DNA from: Nostoc indistinguendum CM1-VF10
GTDB taxonomy: Bacteria; Cyanobacteriota; Cyanobacteriia; Cyanobacteriales; Nostocaceae
DNA length: 64,000 bases
Assembly (NCBI GenBank): GCA_019359215.1
Contig: JAHHHS010000021.1
Location: forward strand, 1 to 64,000
Reading direction: 5' to 3'
Under the pieces are notes generated by a model. The model searched no databases and had not been told where the DNA came from. It saw only the letters and a list, made by a program, of their open reading frames with translations. Every line of letters begins with the position of its first letter. Within the stretch, counting starts at the first letter, position 1. Shown piece by piece: positions 27,772 through 37,433 of this stretch. The position numbers were made by a program, and so were the translations under genes.

Positions 27772-27895
27772 ACTCAAGGGAATTGAGTTTTTGGGCATGG
27801 GGAATGGGTAATGGGGCATGGGGAAGAAGTTACCAATGCCCTATGCCCCAAGCGACGGGGCGACTATCCCTCTACAGACACCTGGGGATGGAGTT
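27772..27895. repeat. GGGGCATGGGG / CCCCATGCCC repeat tract after the helicase
   Basis: GGGCATGGGGAATGGGTAAT and the later inverted CCAATGCCCTATGCCCC can pair into a hairpin. The following GACGGGGCGAC fragment belongs to another dispersed repeat. The tract may end the helicase transcript. Confidence 0.5.
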
Positions 27896-28042
27896 TCCCG
27901 TCGCTTTCAATGAATTTACATTTGACCAAATAATACTAGTGGTATTTAGTTAAAAATGCTTTTTTGGTTTCGTATATCTTTTATACATGATTAATCACGT
28001 GTATATAACAGAAGTTATAGCCGCTATAAGCGCTATTAAATC

Positions 28043-28417
28043 TTAGTACACTAAATTTCCAGTACCGCGCAACTGACGCAAAGAATTTACACAGTAGGGA
28101 CAGTCACAGCCAAATGTCTGGATTGCAGCATCACTTTCTTCCTCAGTAAAGTTCAACATAGCAATATTGTCATCTGATACTGATGTGACAATGCTTGAGG
28201 AACGCGTAGAGGCATAGGGTTGCTTTCTTTCCGAATCTCGAATGCACACAAAATCTTTTCCACCATGTGGGTTAGTGATACAGGTACGACCGTCTTGTGT
28301 GTGCATTAATCGCTGAGTAATACTAGCATGAGCAGGATTCAATACCGCCAACGTAGACATCAGCGACACAAAAATTGAGGAACTGGAAAGCAAATTCAAG
28401 ATAACTTTTTTGTTCAT
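28043..28417 (-). CDS. Hypothetical secreted protein with C-terminal CDCPYC motif, 124 aa
   Basis: No family was recognised. Residues 1-32 form a Sec signal peptide ending AHA/S. The mature protein has CITNPHGGKDFVCIRD (two Cys, possibly a disulfide) and near the end FGCDCPYCVNSLRQLRG. The start is well supported by AAGGA six bases before ATG. It stands alone between the helicase and the zinc ATPase. The Cys-Asp-Cys-x-x-Cys cluster could bind metal or form disulfides; this is inference. Confidence 0.7.
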   Translation of the reverse strand: MNKKVILNLLSSSSIFVSLMSTLAVLNPAHASITQRLMHTQDGRTCITNPHGGKDFVCIRDSERKQPYASTRSSSIVTSVSDDNIAMLNFTEEESDAAIQTFGCDCPYCVNSLRQLRGTGNLVY

Positions 28418-28956
28418 AGATTTCCTTGAGAAAATTGTTTACTAGCTTAGGGTATTCGATTTACTTTCAAACTTCAAGTGAATTTCCTCTAAGAATAGCT
28501 AGCTTGACAGTTATTATCTAAGAAAGTTCTATATCTATCCAGTTAGTTTGAACAGCAATTAGTTGCTACAGCAGAATTCAGCAGCAAACAAGCTTGATGT
28601 CTGGCTTTAAGACCTAAGTAGTCTACTTTACAAAATTTAAATCCGCCTTATATCCCCAAAATAGTGATTGTTTATTGGATGTAAGCAGTTATAGCTCTTT
28701 GAAATCTTATGCAGAGTGATAAATCGCTCACTACGAACAAAAGTTATATTTTATATTCTTATATAAAATGGAGAACCGCGATCGCTATCTTTAAAGCTTA
28801 AAAATCTTAATCTTAACCAAAAGATAGTATAGATATTTAGCAATAAAGCTGATATAGATTCTCATTCTTAAATGTTCGACTTGTAAAAAGTTATTTTTTT
28901 CATTACATTTGGAAAAAGGCTCATATACCAAGTAATTTACTAGCCTAAACATAAAA
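28418..28956. other. AT-rich spacer upstream of the zinc-type ATPase
   Basis: About 540 bases between divergent genes. One HIP1-like GCGATCGC occurs at about 28779-28786. No gene is seen. A metal-responsive operator would be expected near the ATPase start but no convincing palindrome was found. Confidence 0.35.
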
Positions 28957-30945
28957 ATGAAACATAAACTACATTCAGAATCTTCAGATTTTTGCAACTG
29001 TGAACATGAGCATCACAAGAATCATAACCATGTTCATAATCATGAAGAGAGCCATAACCATGACCATAATCACGATCACGATGGAGAATTCAATCTGAAA
29101 AATGAGGTATTGCCTTTAGTAGTAATTTTAAGTTTATATGTGCCTGGTGTAATTTTTGAAAATCAATTACACAATACATTCTATTCAATAGGTGAATATC
29201 TGCTTTTCATTCCTGCCTATTTATTAAGTGGATGGAGTGTTTTACATACTGCCGGGCGCAATATACTCAGAGGTAGAATATTCGATGAAACATTTTTGAT
29301 GACAGTAGCTACACTGGGTGCGATCGCAATTCATAAATTATCCGAAGCTGTGGGAGTCATGTTATTTTACAGAATTGGAGAATTGTTCCAAAATATTGCC
29401 GTTAGTCGTTCTCGTAATTCTATTAAAGCCTTATTAGAAATTCGCCCAGACTATGCAAATATTCAAACAGAGGGAGAACTAAAAAAAGTACCCCCAGACA
29501 CAGTAAATATTGGAGATATTATAGTTGTAAAACCTGGGGAAAAGATTCCCTTAGATGGTGAGATTATAGATGGAAATTCACAAGTCGATACATCTGCATT
29601 AACTGGAGAATCTGTACCGCGAACAGTAAGGCTGGGAGAGACAGTTTTGGCTGGGATGATCAACAAAATGGGTGTGATCAGCATTAGAGTAACGAAACTA
29701 TTTGATGACTCTTCCATTGCTAAGATTTTAGACTTGGTACAAAATGCCAAAAGTAAAAAAGCAGAAACAGAAAAATTTATTACTAAATTTGCCCGATATT
29801 ATACACCAATAGTAGTTTTTATATCTTTAGCAGTCGCAATATTACCTCCTTTATTCATTTCTGGCGCAACTTCTTCAGAATGGGTTTATCGCGCCTTAAT
29901 TTTATTAGTTATTTCCTGCCCGTGTGGACTGGTTATCAGTATTCCATTAGGTTACTTTGGAGGTGTGGGAGGTGCAGCTAGACGCGGGATATTGGTTAAA
30001 GGCTCTACTTTTCTAGATACTTTAAATGCAGTTAATACAGTTGTTTTTGATAAAACTGGAACCCTAACTCGCGGGGTATTTAAAGTAGCAAAAATAGTAC
30101 CATCAAATGGCTATGTTGAACAAGGATTGCTGGAATTAGCTGCCAAAGTAGAATCGCACTCAAATCATCCCATCGCTCAATCTATCCGCAAGGCTTATGG
30201 TGGAAAAATCGATGATTTTGAGGTGAGGGATTATGAAGAGATAGCAGGCTATGGAATTAAAGCCAAGCTTGAAAATAGGGTAGTGATAGCGGGAAGCGAT
30301 CGCTTACTTCGCAGAGAGAATATTGCTCATGATAATTGCCAGTTAGAGGGAACAGTTATTCATCTAGCAGTGGATAATATTTACGCTGGGTATATTGTGA
30401 TTGCTGATGAGTTGAAAGAAGATGCAAGACAAGCTATTCATGCACTCAAAAGAATGGGTGTAGAGAAAACAGTAATGTTAACAGGAGATAATCAAGCGAT
30501 CGCATCCAGGATTGCTCAACAGCTAGGCATAGATGCTTACGAAGCAGAGTTATTACCAGAAGAAAAAGTCAATGCTATTGAGAAGTTACTCAGTACTGTT
30601 GGTAAGCATAATAAAGTTGCCTTTGTTGGGGATGGTATTAATGATGCGCCAGTGATTGCTAGAGCAGATGTTGGCGTAGCGATGGGTGGGTTAGGCTCAG
30701 ATGCGGCGATAGAAACTGCTGATATTGTGATCATGACAGATGCACCCTCAAAAGTGGCAGAAGCAATACAAATCGCCAGAAAAACAAGGCAGATTGTTTG
30801 GCAAAATATCGGTTTTGCGTTAGTAATTAAAGGTGTATTCATTGGATTGGGTATTTTAGGCGTAGCGACAATGTGGGAAGCCGTATTTGCTGATGTGGGA
30901 GTAGCTTTACTTGCAATTTTCAACGCAACTAGAGTGATGAAATAA
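28957..30945 (+). CDS. Zn/Cd-type heavy-metal P-type ATPase with His-rich N-terminus
   Basis: A metal efflux ATPase, 662 aa. In place of the usual CxxC metal-binding domain it has a His-rich tail (residues 5-45, about 15 His in HxH, HNHD and HDH patterns). The core is complete: CPC at about 321-323 in a membrane helix, the phosphorylated Asp at 365 in DKTGTLT, TGD, and GDGINDAP. The C-terminal helices show NIGFALVIK (Asn, seven residues, Lys) and DVG further on, the P1B-2 pattern for Zn2+, Cd2+ or Pb2+. It is unlikely to be a copper pump. No metal regulator is adjacent. Confidence 0.93.
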   Translation: MKHKLHSESSDFCNCEHEHHKNHNHVHNHEESHNHDHNHDHDGEFNLKNEVLPLVVILSLYVPGVIFENQLHNTFYSIGEYLLFIPAYLLSGWSVLHTAGRNILRGRIFDETFLMTVATLGAIAIHKLSEAVGVMLFYRIGELFQNIAVSRSRNSIKALLEIRPDYANIQTEGELKKVPPDTVNIGDIIVVKPGEKIPLDGEIIDGNSQVDTSALTGESVPRTVRLGETVLAGMINKMGVISIRVTKLFDDSSIAKILDLVQNAKSKKAETEKFITKFARYYTPIVVFISLAVAILPPLFISGATSSEWVYRALILLVISCPCGLVISIPLGYFGGVGGAARRGILVKGSTFLDTLNAVNTVVFDKTGTLTRGVFKVAKIVPSNGYVEQGLLELAAKVESHSNHPIAQSIRKAYGGKIDDFEVRDYEEIAGYGIKAKLENRVVIAGSDRLLRRENIAHDNCQLEGTVIHLAVDNIYAGYIVIADELKEDARQAIHALKRMGVEKTVMLTGDNQAIASRIAQQLGIDAYEAELLPEEKVNAIEKLLSTVGKHNKVAFVGDGINDAPVIARADVGVAMGGLGSDAAIETADIVIMTDAPSKVAEAIQIARKTRQIVWQNIGFALVIKGVFIGLGILGVATMWEAVFADVGVALLAIFNATRVMK

Positions 30946-31056
30946 AATTTTTGGGAAATCGGGAATCCGTAATTGGGAAACTGTAGAAGTTAAAACTGAA
31001 AAGCAATAATTGAATATATTGAACACTCCCAAATCGGATTCTCCCAGAGGTAGACT

Positions 31057-31725
31057 GTGAACCCATCTATTAAAGGTATCGCTATGGCTGCGTTAGCTTT
31101 ACTATTAACTAACCCAGTAGTTGCATTACCCCAGAAAACCAATCAACCGCCAACCGATGCGCGATCACAACCCTTAAAAGACACCTTAATCGTTCCTGGC
31201 GAACGAGTTGGGCCAATAACACGCACAACCACCAAGCAAGATTTAGTCAAGCTGTTCGGTGCATCGCGTCTCGTTGATAAAACCATTTCTGGCCCTGAAG
31301 GAATGGGTAGTTTTGCAGCTACTCAGGTAAACCTAAATCAGGGACGTTCTTTGTTGGTAGTTTGGAGTGATAATACTCGTACCAAACCTGTAGATGTACG
31401 TAACCTGGGTTCAGCTTGGAAAACCCGCGAAGGTATCGGTATTGGAACCGAATTGAGCGAGTTACGCAAGAAGTTAGGTAACTTTAAACTCTATGGATTG
31501 GCGTGGGACTATGGCGGTACTATTTTGCTGGATAGTAGCAAATTATCTAGCTACCAGCGCAAACTCATCCTGCGAGTAGATACTGCTCCCAATGCTGCAC
31601 AGAAATATGCCAATGACTACAAAGCAGTGTCAGGCGATCGCACTTTTTCTTCTAGCAATCCCCATTGGAAATCTTTGGGAATTAGGCTAGCAGAAATAAT
31701 CGTTGTACTCAACCCAAGTCAGTAG
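31057..31725 (+). CDS. Hypothetical secreted protein, 222 aa
   Basis: A GTG start at 31057 with AGAGGT upstream; an ATG nine codons later is possible. Residues 1-25 are a signal peptide ending VVA/LPQ. The mature part has VPGERVGPITRTTTKQDLVKLFGA and GIGTELSELRKKLGNF, two similar blocks with (G)xxLxxLxKxxG spacing. This pattern occurs in cyanobacterial periplasmic proteins without known function. It follows the zinc ATPase by 110 bases; whether they share a transcript is unclear. Confidence 0.75.
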   Translation: MNPSIKGIAMAALALLLTNPVVALPQKTNQPPTDARSQPLKDTLIVPGERVGPITRTTTKQDLVKLFGASRLVDKTISGPEGMGSFAATQVNLNQGRSLLVVWSDNTRTKPVDVRNLGSAWKTREGIGIGTELSELRKKLGNFKLYGLAWDYGGTILLDSSKLSSYQRKLILRVDTAPNAAQKYANDYKAVSGDRTFSSSNPHWKSLGIRLAEIIVVLNPSQ

Positions 31726-31779
31726 TGGTACGCTAATGCTAAACATCATTTTGCTTGCTAAGACCTAAAAAAGCAATTC

Positions 31780-32057
31780 CGTAGGCAGCTTGTTTTGTAG
31801 TATATTCACTGTCGTTCCAACAGCTTTCTACTAGCTTAACTGCTGGAGGGCGACGGCGATCGCAACAAAAACTAGATGCACTTCAGGCAGAGTTTGACAT
31901 CCGCAGCGAGAAGTTTAAGCAGATGAAGAAAGCTGTAGCGATTGAGGCTGGTACGGCAGTCAAGTTTCAATTAGAACAGCAGCTTCTTGATGAAGAGGCA
32001 AAACTGGCACATCTTAGCGATGAACTAGAGAAAATTGAGTCTGCATTGCAATCATGA
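31780..32057 (+). pseudogene. Coiled-coil tail of an effector-associated-type protein, 5' end missing
   Basis: An open frame without a usable start runs to TGA 32055-32057. Its end reads KFKQMKKAVAIEAGTAVKFQ, then LEQQLLDEEAKLAHLSDELE, a charged heptad-like helix pair. Similar (K)xxAIExxxAVKFxLExQ segments occur as N-terminal adaptor domains of large cyanobacterial NTPase and TIR-type proteins. This is from memory and unverified. The remnant has lost whatever it was fused to. Confidence 0.5.
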
Positions 32058-32361
32058 GACTTATGTAAATATACAGTTATTTGGCGGATGAAAATTAGGA
32101 TTGCCTAACCCAGGAAACAAGAAAAACATAGATATTAAGTTAATTGGTGTTTGTTTATACTATTTCAATTTTTTGTAGTCGTTATACTCATGACTTAGGT
32201 TCTACCTGGGAATTAGGAAGTGGCTTTGCCACTTCTTTTTATTTATCTGCTAGCGCAGTAAAAAATAAATTAAAAGTTAAAAGTAATTCGTTCAACTTTT
32301 AAACTTTATTAATTGTTATACCATTTGGCAAAATACCTGCTTGCTATAGCTACATTGTTAA

Positions 32362-32381
32362 GGGCGTACAGCTGTACGCCC
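32362..32381. repeat. Perfect palindrome GGGCGTACAG/CTGTACGCCC
   Basis: A 20-bp perfect palindrome of the GTAGGGGCGTACA family. It lies in the 430-base spacer 32058-32485, which is otherwise AT-rich and without genes. Confidence 0.7.
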
Positions 32382-32485
32382 CTATAGCCGATTCATTTGT
32401 TGCAAAGATTGTTGACAATAGGATGATTTTGTGAATGTTTAATTTACCAAGTAGTTTGACGGAATTCTAGTCAATAGACATGATC

Positions 32486-33574
32486 TTAATCATTACTCAT
32501 TGTATCTTGCCATCTCTCACGCTTGGGCTTGCTCTCGACATCACGCGATCGCCCTTCTTGCCAAGTTCCCCACATTAGAGATTGCTGTTTTTCAACATGG
32601 TTAATAAACTGCATGATTGACTGATCTGCTTTGATGGGAGTTTTCAAATCAAACTTAATTGTTTGGACAATCTTAATATCACCCACAAGAAAGAACTTAC
32701 CTGCAATCTTAGTCAGCCATAGTACAATTCGATTGCATAACCAACTAAAAAACCCTTTAGGCTTCTTAGTAATTAACAAGATTTGGCCTTCAGCTTTTCC
32801 CCCTTCGTGGAGGCGAACTGCAAACATCATGTGGACATGGAAGAAATCAGGGCCAACTGTCACAATGCCAATGCTACCGAACCAATAGCAAATACTGTAA
32901 GTTATGGCATTTTTATAGAAAAGACGGATGAGCTTGATCAAAAAGGAATTTTCTTGAATAGGTGTAGTGTTGTTAAAGATAATCGCATTTTCGTTCAGTT
33001 CCTGTCTTTCAAAAATAATATCTATTGGCAGTTTGTGAACTACATTGAGGTGTTGAGCATCAATCGCATTAATCATCACCACATTAGGGTGACAGTTCAT
33101 TACAAAGTGAGAATGGATAGCAACATCACACTCTTTGTGTTCCAACTCTGGAACAAAAGGTAGGGGTTGTTGTGGTATTTCTCCAGTCCAAACCCAAATC
33201 ATCCCGTACTTTTCAGCAGTGGGCCAAGTTTGTAATTTCAAGGAAGGCGGCGTATCTAAACATGGGATATCAACACACATCCCCTCAGCATCAAACTTCC
33301 AGTGATGGAAAAAACAACGTAGTCCATTACCCTCAACTTGGCCTTCAGCAAGGTGAGCGCCCATGTGTGGACAGTAAGCATCAAAGGTAACAACTCTTTT
33401 GTCTTTACCACGGTAAATTACTAGTTCTCTGCCCAAAATCGTGACAGGTTTTACTTCACCCACCCGCAGATTTTGAGAAGGTATTACCCAATACCATCCC
33501 TCAAGAAAACGCTCTGGATTATTAAAATTTTTAGGTTTACGGATTGAGCTAAAAGTCTGGGAGTTAAGATTCAT
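32486..33574 (-). CDS. Rieske [2Fe-2S] ring-hydroxylating-type oxygenase
   Basis: A Rieske non-heme iron oxygenase alpha-subunit-like protein, 362 aa. Residues about 25-125 form the Rieske domain; the cluster ligands are C68-H70 and C87-H90 (YCPHMGAHL, CFFHHW). The mononuclear iron motif is NAIDAQHLNVVH near residue 175. The substrate is not evident. It lacks the C-terminal CxxC extension typical of chlorophyll-breakdown PaO and Tic55 proteins. No reductase or small subunit is nearby; it may use ferredoxin directly. Confidence 0.88.
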   Translation of the reverse strand: MNLNSQTFSSIRKPKNFNNPERFLEGWYWVIPSQNLRVGEVKPVTILGRELVIYRGKDKRVVTFDAYCPHMGAHLAEGQVEGNGLRCFFHHWKFDAEGMCVDIPCLDTPPSLKLQTWPTAEKYGMIWVWTGEIPQQPLPFVPELEHKECDVAIHSHFVMNCHPNVVMINAIDAQHLNVVHKLPIDIIFERQELNENAIIFNNTTPIQENSFLIKLIRLFYKNAITYSICYWFGSIGIVTVGPDFFHVHMMFAVRLHEGGKAEGQILLITKKPKGFFSWLCNRIVLWLTKIAGKFFLVGDIKIVQTIKFDLKTPIKADQSIMQFINHVEKQQSLMWGTWQEGRSRDVESKPKRERWQDTMSND

Positions 33575-33803
33575 TTTTATGGTTTCACTTGAGGTGAAGC
33601 AGTTGATCTAGAAGTAACATGATAACTATAAAAAAACAGTTACTTTCAGTACCATGACAAACATTTGCCCAATAAATAGAGCAAGTTAGAGAAGTAAAAT
33701 ATTGAATGGAATTTATTAAAAATGTTAAAATTAGACTTAGTTAAATATCAGCTTATGTAAGCTAATAAGCTGTAACGCATTTAACTTGAACATTTACATG
33801 AAG

Positions 33804-33839
33804 GCTGATGATCGATGACTGATGACTGATGACTGATAA
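33804..33839. repeat. GATGACT tandem heptamers
   Basis: About five GATGACT-like units lie between the Rieske gene and the small membrane protein gene, within an otherwise AT-rich 290-base gap. Confidence 0.6.
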
Positions 33840-33867
33840 CCGTCAACAGTTAACACAAATCATCTGG

Positions 33868-34095
33868 TTAAGAATCAGGATTTTTATAGAGAAGAAACCA
33901 CCACAACTCTAATCCAACCAAAGCTAAACCAGCGATCGCAACCCCAACTTTTAAACCCAAAGGTTGCTCGATACGGTGAAATTGGCTGGTTTGCTCTGAT
34001 GAGTGGGCTGACATTTCTGCTAATGTTACACCTGATGATCCAGTGAGAAACATTAAAGCTGTAAGGCTTCCCCAAAGCATTTTTTTACTGAACAT
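33868..34095 (-). CDS. Small membrane protein linked to the copper ATPase, 75 aa
   Basis: It starts 19 bases after copA on the same strand, so it is almost certainly co-transcribed. Residues 1-27 resemble a signal peptide (GSLTALMFLTGSSGVTLAEM). A His-containing linker (SAHSSEQTSQFHRIE) follows, then one membrane helix (GLKVGVAIAGLALVGLELWW) and a short cytoplasmic end. It resembles the membrane anchor of cupredoxin-type proteins found beside copper ATPases in other cyanobacteria, but the cupredoxin domain is absent. A truncated or anchor-only form is inference. Confidence 0.75.
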   Translation of the reverse strand: MFSKKMLWGSLTALMFLTGSSGVTLAEMSAHSSEQTSQFHRIEQPLGLKVGVAIAGLALVGLELWWFLLYKNPDS

Positions 34096-34114
34096 TTCCT
34101 AAATTACCCTGCAA

Positions 34115-36442
34115 TTATGAGATAGCTTTTGGTTGAAAGTTACGCAATCTGAGGGCATTGCTAACAACAGAGAGCGAAGAAAGAGCCATTGCAGCGCCGG
34201 CAATAATTGGATTAAGTAACCAACCAAAGATAGGAAACAGAATTCCAGCCGCAATAGGAATACCAATGACGTTGTAAATAAAGGCAAAGAAAAGATTTTG
34301 CTTGATATTGTTGATCGTGGCGCGACTAAGTTGAATTGCTGTGACAATTCCTTGCAAATCTCCAGAAATTAGAGTGATATCGCTAGCTGCGATCGCAACA
34401 TCTGTTCCCGTCCCAATAGCAATTCCCACATCAGCCTGTGCTAAGGCTGGGGCATCATTTATGCCATCACCTACCATTGCGACAATGGAGTGGGGGGATG
34501 AGGGAGAATAATAATTGTTTGGTTGCTCCCCCTGCTTCCTCATCCTCCCCTGCTTCCCCTGCTCTCTTTGCAGAGATTGGATAATCGCTGCCTTTTGATC
34601 TGGACGCACTTCGGCAAATATTCGCTGAATGCCAACTTGCTTTGCGATCGCTTCAGCAGTTTTACGATTATCTCCGGTGAGCATTATTACTTCTAAACGT
34701 AACTTCTGTAAAGCTTTCACTACTACTGTTGATGAAGGTTTGAGGGCATCGGCAATACCCATTATTCCTTGTAGTTCGCCATCTACTGCAATCAAAATGA
34801 CTGTTTTACCAGCAGCTTCCCATGTATCTTTATACTGCTGGAGACTTATGGTGTTAATTCCCAATTCTGTTAACCAGCGTTGTGTACCAATTTGCACAAG
34901 ACTATCTGAAACAAATGCTTGCACCCCACTACCAGCGATCGCCTGAAAGTTTCTGACCTGTGTTAAACTCACTTCTTGAGACTGGGCATATTTCACCACT
35001 GCTGACGCTAAAGGATGCTCAGAATTATGTTCCACCGTTGCTGCTAACTGTAAAAGCTTGATTTCATTACCATTAGCTGTACCGTTAACAGTCACAAAGT
35101 CTGTAACTGTAGGTTTCCCCTGAGTCAAAGTGCCAGTTTTATCTAGAACGATGGTTTGAATTTTGTGTGCTAGTTCTAAGCTGTCTGCACCCTTAATCAA
35201 AATGCCATTTTCTGCACCTTTGCCTGTCCCCACCATTACAGAAGTGGGGGTAGCTAAACCCAAAGCACAGGGACAAGCGATAATTAGTACACCCACCGTT
35301 GTCATTGTTGCTAGGGTGAGGTTGCCAGTGAAATTAAACCAAATAACGAAAGTGGCGATCGCGATCGCAATCACAGCTGGTACAAACCATCCTGTCACCT
35401 GATCTGCCAAGCGTTGAATTGGTGCTTTAGAACCTTGTGCTTGTTGCACTAATTTGACGATTTGAGCCAAAAATGTATCATTTCCAACTCGTGTTACCCG
35501 AAACTGAAATGCACCCGCACCGTTAATCGTTGCCCCAATCACCTCATCTCCTGGCTGCTTTTTGACTGGCAAACTTTCACCCGTTACCATCGCTTCATCT
35601 ACCGTCGAAGCGCCTGTAATCACTTCGCCATCTACGGGAATCTTTTCACCGGGACGCACCAAAATCACATCGTTGATTCTGACTTCGGCGATGGGAACAT
35701 CAATTTCTATTCCATCACGGATGACTCTGGCATCTCTGGCTTGTAGTCCGATGAGTTTGCGGATGGCTTCAGAAGTTTGCCCCCTAGCGCGATTTTCCAA
35801 CAACCGCCCCAACAAAATTAAGGTAATGACAATGGCGGCAACTTCATAATAAATATGAGGTATCAAGCCCTGAGCAATAAAAAATTTCGGGAAAACAGTG
35901 ACAAACAAAGAATATAGATACGCTGCACTTGTACCCAAAGCAATCAGCGTGTCCATTGTCGCTGTATGGCGCTTGAGGGATTTCCAGCCATTCCGATAAA
36001 AAGATCCACCACACCAGAACACGACAGGTGTTGTCAGCAGTAATTGTATCCAAGGATTTTGCAGGAAACTTGGAATCAAGGGTAAATTTAGCCCAGTCAT
36101 CATGGGCAACGACCCCAAAAATAGGAGAATGCTGATTACACCTCCCACCGCTACCTTGAGAGAGAGTTGGCGTTGTAATGCCTGCCTGCTTGCAATCCCT
36201 GCATCATCTTCTTCGGTGAGCAATTCTTCCTGGAGTGAGTAAGAAGAGTATCCCGCAGCAGCGATCGCACTTTGGATTTTCTCTAAATTTGCTAGAGAGC
36301 GATCGTACTTAATACTGGCTTGCTCTGCTCCAAAGTTAACGTTGCAGTCGTTTACCCCAGGAACAGAGCGAATTGCCTTCTCGATGTTGTTGGCGCAAGC
36401 GGCGCAACTCATGCCTCGAAGTTTGAGTGTAAGAGTATCCAT
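34115..36442 (-). CDS. copA: Copper-translocating P-type ATPase (CopA/PacS/CtaA type)
   Basis: A Cu(I) pump of 775 aa. A single N-terminal metal-binding domain has GMSCAAC (C13, C16). Eight membrane helices follow, with CPC in [19 protein letters not shown], the phosphorylation motif [15 protein letters not shown] in [10 protein letters not shown] and the hinge [10 protein letters not shown]. The direction (cytoplasm to outside or to thylakoid) cannot be read from the sequence. Just before GDGINDAP is a 25-residue insertion ([20 protein letters not shown] and onward) encoded by GC-rich repeat DNA at 34488-34568. It is likely in an operon with the copper chaperone upstream and the small membrane protein downstream. 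Confidence 0.94.
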   Translation of the reverse strand: MDTLTLKLRGMSCAACANNIEKAIRSVPGVNDCNVNFGAEQASIKYDRSLANLEKIQSAIAAAGYSSYSLQEELLTEEDDAGIASRQALQRQLSLKVAVGGVISILLFLGSLPMMTGLNLPLIPSFLQNPWIQLLLTTPVVFWCGGSFYRNGWKSLKRHTATMDTLIALGTSAAYLYSLFVTVFPKFFIAQGLIPHIYYEVAAIVITLILLGRLLENRARGQTSEAIRKLIGLQARDARVIRDGIEIDVPIAEVRINDVILVRPGEKIPVDGEVITGASTVDEAMVTGESLPVKKQPGDEVIGATINGAGAFQFRVTRVGNDTFLAQIVKLVQQAQGSKAPIQRLADQVTGWFVPAVIAIAIATFVIWFNFTGNLTLATMTTVGVLIIACPCALGLATPTSVMVGTGKGAENGILIKGADSLELAHKIQTIVLDKTGTLTQGKPTVTDFVTVNGTANGNEIKLLQLAATVEHNSEHPLASAVVKYAQSQEVSLTQVRNFQAIAGSGVQAFVSDSLVQIGTQRWLTELGINTISLQQYKDTWEAAGKTVILIAVDGELQGIMGIADALKPSSTVVVKALQKLRLEVIMLTGDNRKTAEAIAKQVGIQRIFAEVRPDQKAAIIQSLQREQGKQGRMRKQGEQPNNYYSPSSPHSIVAMVGDGINDAPALAQADVGIAIGTGTDVAIAASDITLISGDLQGIVTAIQLSRATINNIKQNLFFAFIYNVIGIPIAAGILFPIFGWLLNPIIAGAAMALSSLSVVSNALRLRNFQPKAIS

Positions 36443-36525
36443 GCTGGAGATTGGGGATTAGGTATTAGGTATTGGGGATTAGGGATTGGACATTGGTTAT
36501 TTACCCAGTCCCCAGTCCCTTTTCT
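36443..36525. repeat. GGGGATTAGG / GGTATTAGG repeat tract between copZ-like gene and copA
   Basis: Short GATTGGGGATTAGGTATTAGG units fill the whole 83-base gap. The ribosome site of copA on the minus strand lies at its edge. Confidence 0.6.
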
Positions 36526-36720
36526 TTAAACAACTGGATAGCCAGCAGCAGCCAACGCTTCCTTAATGGCTGTTTCTGATGCTTGAGTTTCTACACTGAC
36601 AAGCTTGGTTGTTGGATCAGCCTGAACGCTAGCATTGGCATCGACTGCCTGAAGTGCTTTGGTGATGGTGCTTGCACAAACAGAACAAGCCATGTTGGGA
36701 ACTGTGAGTTGGAGAGTCAT
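36526..36720 (-). CDS. Copper chaperone / heavy-metal-associated domain protein
   Basis: A 64-aa Atx1/CopZ-like protein from ATG 36718-36720; an upstream in-frame start would add 11 residues. The metal motif is MACSVC (C12, C15) in VPNMACSVCASTITKALQ. The fold ends normally (EALAAAGYPVV). It hands Cu(I) to P-type ATPases in this family, and copA is the next gene downstream on the same strand. The His residue of the loop after the second strand seen in some cyanobacterial Atx1 is not present. Confidence 0.9.
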   Translation of the reverse strand: MTLQLTVPNMACSVCASTITKALQAVDANASVQADPTTKLVSVETQASETAIKEALAAAGYPVV

Positions 36721-36921
36721 AGATTTACGGGATAGAGTGGAAAAGCTAGCCAAGCCAAAATGGATGACTGGGAGATATCCTTCAACAGTCAGAAATAACT
36801 GGAAAGAGAGTCGCCTTGAATTTATCCTAGACTCTCCACTCGGCTAGAGAGTCTAGAGAATTTTAAAAGTTTTTAGCTAAACTTCAAATTTCTTTACAGC
36901 ATCAGTACAGAAATCGCAAAA

Positions 36922-37071
36922 ATGCAACAACTTGCTCAAGAGAGCAAACGCATCTTTTTAAGTGGTTCAATGGATGGTAACTGGAAACTTGCGTCTGAAG
37001 AATTGCTTCCCGATATTGAACTAGTACGCGATGGCGGACTGGCAACCATTGGCGGCAGCAATCATTTGTAA
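36922..37071 (+). CDS. Possible 49-aa small protein, unrecognised
   Basis: ATG to TAA frame with MQQLAQESKRIFLSGSMDGN and onward to GGLATIGGSNHL. The composition is protein-like rather than repeat-like, but there is no clear ribosome site. It may be a gene tail or relic. It lies in the 960-base gap before susA. Confidence 0.25.
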   Translation: MQQLAQESKRIFLSGSMDGNWKLASEELLPDIELVRDGGLATIGGSNHL

Positions 37072-37219
37072 AAGTGCAGCGAGTTGATAAAGTCGAAAAT
37101 CGCTCACTCGTTCACGCTTGGGGAAATTCTGCCTGATATGGGGCGGGAAGGTTAGCAAACGGCAGAAATGATACTGTGGCAAGGTTTAGCCTGGTATTGA
37201 CATTTAGCTAAATAAAAAG

Positions 37220-37239
37220 CCCCTGGTCAACACCAGGGG
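37220..37239. terminator. Possible terminator hairpin CCCCTGGT/ACCAGGGG
   Basis: An 8-bp perfect stem with loop CAAC. AAAA precedes it and TATCCATCTTTATT follows, so the T-run is imperfect. It could end a transcript from the short frame at 36922-37071. Confidence 0.45.
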
Positions 37240-37433
37240 TATCCATCTTTATTCCCTCAATTAGAATCGCATCTGTGAAGCTATAGTAAATCCGTATTAA
37301 TGCGATTACCTCATAAGTTTGATGCTTATTTTGCATTCAGCTTAATTAGATGTGAGTTTACGCACCGTCAAAAGCTTAATCATAGGAATCCGCTTTGATT
37401 TCTGTTCGCACAGTGTGGCGCAGCCAGACTTGT

